Source: Taenia hydatigena
Taxonomy: Eukaryota > Platyhelminthes > Cestoda > Cyclophyllidea > Taeniidae
Length of the DNA stretch: 64,000 bases
Reading direction: 5' to 3'
NCBI GenBank assembly: GCA_036345935.2
Contig: JADWOT020000006.1
Span: 9,708,519 to 9,772,518 of the forward strand
Part shown: piece by piece, positions 61,901-64,000 of the stretch
Layout of the letters: each line of letters opens with the position of its first letter
Numbering within the stretch: position 1 is the stretch's first letter
Made by a program: the position numbers and the translations under genes
The notes under the pieces: model-generated
Told to the model about the DNA's origin: nothing
Seen by the model: the letters and a program-made list of their open reading frames with translations, nothing else
Databases searched by the model: none

Positions 61901-63776
61901 TACGCACATATGAGCGCAAGGGTGGGGGTGGATGGGTTGAAACGCCAACCTCCCAGATCTTGCTTATCGGAGTGCTTTATGAAAGTATGTCAGAGGGGGG
62001 CATGAACTTCGACTACCCGTTTCTGTTAACTGGCGAATGCGACCCTTATTAAAGAAGACATTGCCTGCGAAAATCTTAACTATTTGAGTTCTGAGAAACA
62101 CCTCTTCCTCTCAGACCACGTCAATACTACTGAAGATAAAAACACTCATATGTACGTTTAAATGTACTCATTTCTTAATGTAATGATTTGATATTTGCCA
62201 TATTGGCCATTCGTTCAAGGTACTTAATGTGTAGTCCTTCATAAACTTTGTCCTGCACCAAATGCAAGTGTGCTTATGAAGTGATTTGCACCTCAACTAT
62301 GCAATTGTCACCAGGACTTGTATTTGCACTTGATTTTCTGTTATCATCGACTGCAAATTATAAATCAGTGTGTAACTATCAAAATACCTTAATGTACGTG
62401 CGACACAATATTCATCGAATGTAATTCTTTGGACGGATGTTGCAAGCGAATATCTTTATCTCGCTTGAATCATGCGGCTACGATTTGTGTAGTAAACTGA
62501 GGTTGTGATGAAGTACCTAATGTGTGCAATGGGTGCCTTGCTTTCGAATCGGAATCTTGGTGTATTCGAGTGTAGGTTTGCTGCTATAACGTGCGTCCTA
62601 CATATCCATTTTAGTTAGATCATTGTTTGGTTACGCTATGCCCTCTTTTCTTGGTCTTCCAAGTTTACAATGTTTATTTTACATTCGCGCCATCTCCATA
62701 TTTACGTTGTCATCCGAAATCGGGATAATTTTAGCAACTAGGGCACATTAACTAGCTGCCTTCATGCATCACCAGCGCCTTCGTGGACTAGGACTGGTTG
62801 CGCGTGAGTTGATGTTCGCTCGTCCCAGGCACGGTATAACGCGTCTCATCTGAATTGCCAGTAATTCACGCAATCCAACCCCAACCTCACCTACCTTTCC
62901 CCATAGGGCCTTGATTCTTAGGGCGATTACGATGGCGTACTGCCGGAATGCGTGCGGGTTTTACTGGATTGCCGTTTTATGCACTTGTTCTTTGTTTGCT
63001 TGTTGTTTACGATTGCATTTGCACACCAAACAAAATTAAGCTTGCAAGACCTTTGTGCCATCAAAACGCCTTTGCAATGAACAGTAGCAGGGTTTGTTCA
63101 CTTCCAGGGAGAGCGCCGTGTCATTTTCACTATTATCGTTTCGCCACTGCGCGTGTTTGCCCTTCGGGGAGTCCTGTGTGAGCGTGACTGTTTTGTTTTT
63201 TGTGCCCCATCCAAATTGATCATTTTTATTCAAAGCGAATCGGGGTCATCCACAGATCCTGAGAATATGGCTGCATCCCGGCGTATACATGGCCACTGTA
63301 CCTAAATCTTGGCGTCTGTGCATTCTAGCCATTTAGAGTTTTGGTGGTGGTTTTAAATAAACAACCAGTGCCTCGTTTGTTGGGACGACAACTAGTGATT
63401 TGTTTACTTAGAGATTCGGTGAAGAATGAAAAAGTTTGCGAAATCAAAACTATTAAGCCCATTTATAGATGATAAATGGATGATTAGCTTGACCACTTGA
63501 CTAAGAATCGCATTTTTATCCCCTTAGTTCACTTTTATTTGAATTGCTTTTTACTCCACATGGCAGGTAATATGGGATTTTAAAACGAATAACCTTAGTT
63601 CTTTCTGCATATTATTTGCTCGAATGAAGTTTGATCACACCACTTTCTTCGCTCAGTAGTTCAAGTTACTTTCTTCATACACAGAACATATTCCAATTCT
63701 ACCGTGATCGTGTAAGGTCACAACGTAAACAAATGGATATCACGTTTACGAATAACTTCCCTCAGGACTATAACAA
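58917..63776 (+). CDS. SOS: Son of sevenless (SOS), 5' part; continues past the window
   Basis: Ras guanine nucleotide exchange factor acting at the plasma membrane downstream of receptor tyrosine kinases. Exons: 58917-59140 (ATG at 58975), 59545-59858, 60930-61010, 61221-61283 and 63685-63776. Phases 1, 0, 0 and 0 agree; the last exon ends in phase 2, so coding runs on to the right. The visible 238 codons cover the N-terminal histone-fold pair, unique to SOS among Ras GEFs: EILTQYLIELLSSLVLPEPL, ASLDLPVDKIFAALK and YPTCIYITAVTEKVISNFL correspond to LPVEKIHPLL and VYIVAVLEYISADIL in animal SOS. DH, PH, REM and CDC25 domains are expected beyond 64000. The start is firm because an in-frame TGA lies at 58969-58971. 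The 63685 exon is assigned by phase and position only. Confidence 0.8.
59545..59858 (+). CDS. SOS: SOS exon 2: histone-fold region
   Basis: Starts after CTGCAG and ends AAG|gtatcc. It encodes an acidic lead (GDQSDEHDSAAPQTPRVLED), then the helix AREILTQYLIELLSSLVLP and the signature LDLPVDKIFAALK. Residues about 57-159 of the product. Confidence 0.85.
60930..61283 (+). CDS. SOS: SOS exons 3-4: second histone fold
   Basis: Exons 60930-61010 (ELAGRFNYPTCIYITAVTEK) and 61221-61283 (MVIYFEERARSEHVISAVTI). Both are phase 0 and flanked by clear GT/AG sites. They follow the order of the SOS histone-fold helices. Confidence 0.75.
61284..63684 (+). other. SOS intron (2.4 kb)
   Basis: Between exons ending CAG|gtttgt and starting ACACAG|AAC. 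The open frames inside (for example 61744-62052) show no SOS similarity and lack phase-compatible splice sites. Confidence 0.5.
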
Positions 63777-64000
63777 GTGAGTGTCGCTTTTTAAGCACTT
63801 TTCATATTGGTTTGGAAATTTATTTCGCCTCTGATGCTACGCGAAAATGCTGTTTCATTCAAGACATTTTTCTTATCCATGCTTCAACTACTTACTGCTT
63901 TTGCATAGCTTATCCACGGAATAATGCTAGGTGCGTCGTCCTAACATTAGGGCAGCCATGACTGGAATCAGTTTTCACGTTTAAGAGTAGGTTTTACTTG
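63777..64000 (+). other. Start of the next SOS intron
   Basis: Follows donor AA|gtgagt. No further exon before the window end. Confidence 0.5.

Noticed and set aside
1..64000. CRISPR arrays, bacterial operons, ribosome binding sites
   Set aside because: The window is clearly intron-bearing eukaryotic DNA and no regularly spaced short repeats were seen.

Overview
The window is nuclear DNA of a multicellular eukaryote. Genes are split by GT-AG introns from about 37 nt to 6.9 kb, and long AT-rich gene-poor stretches carry repeats. Gene content (TCERG1, a RalGDS/RGL-type GEF, SOS, a large C2H2 protein), very short introns next to long ones, and splice acceptors a few bases upstream of start codons fit a flatworm, most likely a tapeworm. 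That assignment is an inference from style; no species marker was seen.

Layout. (1) 39-3301, minus: a four-exon gene of about 364 aa that I do not recognise. (2) 4112-10767, minus: a complete 13-exon TCERG1 (CA150) orthologue, 1152 aa, with a proline-rich N-terminus, three WW and six FF domains. Gene 1 lies about 0.8 kb downstream of it on the same strand. (3) 10768-31330: about 20 kb without a recognisable gene, holding a diverged repeat cluster (11.0-12.0 kb) and a 785-bp inverted repeat (23523-24307 and 29498-30282) around a 5.19-kb spacer. (4) 31477-43009, minus: a four-exon gene for a protein of about 1470 aa with several C2H2 fingers and four copies of an unfamiliar module of roughly 95-125 aa built around one finger each. 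(5) 43562-56973, plus: a RalGDS/RGL-family GEF, divergent from gene 4, with REM and CDC25 domains, a large insertion inside CDC25, and no visible RA domain. (6) 58917 to the window edge, plus: the 5' part of Son of sevenless (histone-fold region); the gene continues beyond 64000.

TCERG1 couples RNA polymerase II transcription to splicing. The RGL-like protein should activate Ral-type GTPases and SOS should activate Ras, so two GEFs of the same superfamily lie head to tail. Exon borders were set by GT/AG sites, codon-phase agreement and homology by eye. All junctions inside genes 1, 2, 4, 5 and 6 keep frame, the strongest internal check available without transcripts. Function statements come from family knowledge; the repeat module, the inverted repeat and the operon idea are my inferences.
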